Shown piece after piece: positions 63,812 to 64,000 of a DNA stretch of 64,000 nucleotides. Source of the stretch: an uncultured Clostridia bacterium. Lineage in GTDB: Bacteria > Bacillota > Clostridia > Christensenellales > CAG-314. The translations under genes and the position numbers were made by a program. The stretch is taken from NCBI GenBank assembly GCA_944364615.1, contig CALVWF010000008.1, positions 21,745 through 85,744 of the forward strand, read 5' to 3'. A model generated the notes under the pieces. That model saw only the letters and a program-made list of their open reading frames with translations. It was not told the origin of the DNA and did no database searches. Every line of letters starts with the position of its first letter. Position 1 is the first letter of the stretch.

Positions 63812-63862
63812 AAGGTTTAAAAGTACAAAAATATGTTCTTTTTACCTCAATTGTTAATTTAC

Positions 63863-63936
63863 AATAGGTTTGTCAGTTGAAGGCAAACCTATTTTTTTAC
63901 GCTTGAAGGCTTGTCTTAACGGGCAAGCCTATTTTT
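63863..63936 (+). terminator. two tandem terminator-like hairpins in the leader of the Asp23-like gene
   Basis: Hairpin 1: AATAGGTTTG/CAAACCTATT (63863-63872 with 63884-63893) then a T-run. Hairpin 2: AGGCTTG/CAAGCCT (63907-63913 with 63924-63930) then a T-run. They are imperfect copies in which a paired base changes on both sides. Transcription from the promoter at 63783 would have to pass both. Confidence 0.6.
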
Positions 63937-63960
63937 TATTTTTCAAAGGAGGTATTGCGT

Positions 63961-64000
63961 ATGCGTAACAGTAACGGACGCGGCAAGATCGGGAAGGAAA
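63961..64000 (+). CDS. 5' end of a gene, possibly Asp23/YloU family
   Basis: ATG 63961 is seven bases after AAAGGAGG, a strong start. Only 13 codons are visible (MRNSNGRGKIGKE), which is consistent with the GKI-x-(N/K)EVI start of Asp23-family proteins. In B. subtilis the Asp23-family gene yloU follows rpmB, so the position fits. Too little is seen to identify it with confidence. Confidence 0.4.
   Translation, partial: MRNSNGRGKIGKE

Overview
The window is a chromosomal stretch of a low-to-moderate GC bacterium of the Bacillota, most likely class Clostridia. The evidence is: a T-box leader on valS, a perfect CIRCE operator on groES-groL, strong AGGAGG-type ribosome binding sites, CdaA, Hsp33, an orphan MazF of the EndoA type, a DivIVA-like coiled-coil protein, and the Bacillus/Clostridium gene order yicC-gmk-rpoZ-coaBC-priA-def-fmt-rsmB-rlmN-rsgA-rpe-spoVM-rpmB. 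A 35-codon spoVM-like gene suggests descent from, or membership of, an endospore-forming line. An uncultured gut clostridium is my guess, from style only. I see no phage, insertion sequence, CRISPR array, rRNA or tRNA.

Layout. 1-1646 (minus): dapA (cut by the window edge) and asd, lysine/diaminopimelate synthesis. 1890-6254 (plus): membrane protein, methyltransferase, Hsp33 and a 592-residue unknown. 6257-9988 (minus): a YkvI-like membrane protein and an ABC importer of the NitT/TauT/NMT1 type. 10083-12993 (plus): T-box and valS. 13231-16070 (minus): MazF and a DUF6320/acyltransferase pair. 16258-20804 (plus): an extended Lgt, pncB, a DivIVA-like protein and a metal/metalloid permease. 20956-23810 (minus): groL, groS and a DUF2188 membrane protein. 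23995-25852: a dCMP deaminase, a DUF4177 microprotein and ddh. 26198-31211 (plus): cdaA with a 42-residue membrane ORF, an aspartate kinase and two FAD oxidoreductases. 31555-35611 (minus): a 1079-residue repeat-containing exported protein and a GlpQ-type phosphodiesterase. 35992-47360 (plus): lepA, hemW, a LysR regulator, ppa, rarA, an ABC-2 exporter, tyrS, an IMPACT-family protein and a flavin reductase. 47382-62253 (plus): pcrA-ligA, then the long conserved housekeeping cluster yicC to spoVM. 62302-63710 (minus): a PAP2 phosphatase and rpmB. 63783-64000 (plus): a leader with two tandem hairpins and the start of a probable Asp23-family gene.

Together, asd, dapA, the aspartate kinase and ddh supply most of a lysine/DAP route using the one-step meso-DAP dehydrogenase branch. 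The most unusual points are the repeat protein with six His/Cys motifs, a possible structured, ribosome-site-sequestering leader on ddh, the Lgt with a zinc-ribbon-like membrane extension, cdaA without cdaR, the loss of stp-pknB and remA from the conserved cluster, and a pair of covarying hairpins ahead of the Asp23-like gene. All functional assignments were made by reading motifs; no database search was run.
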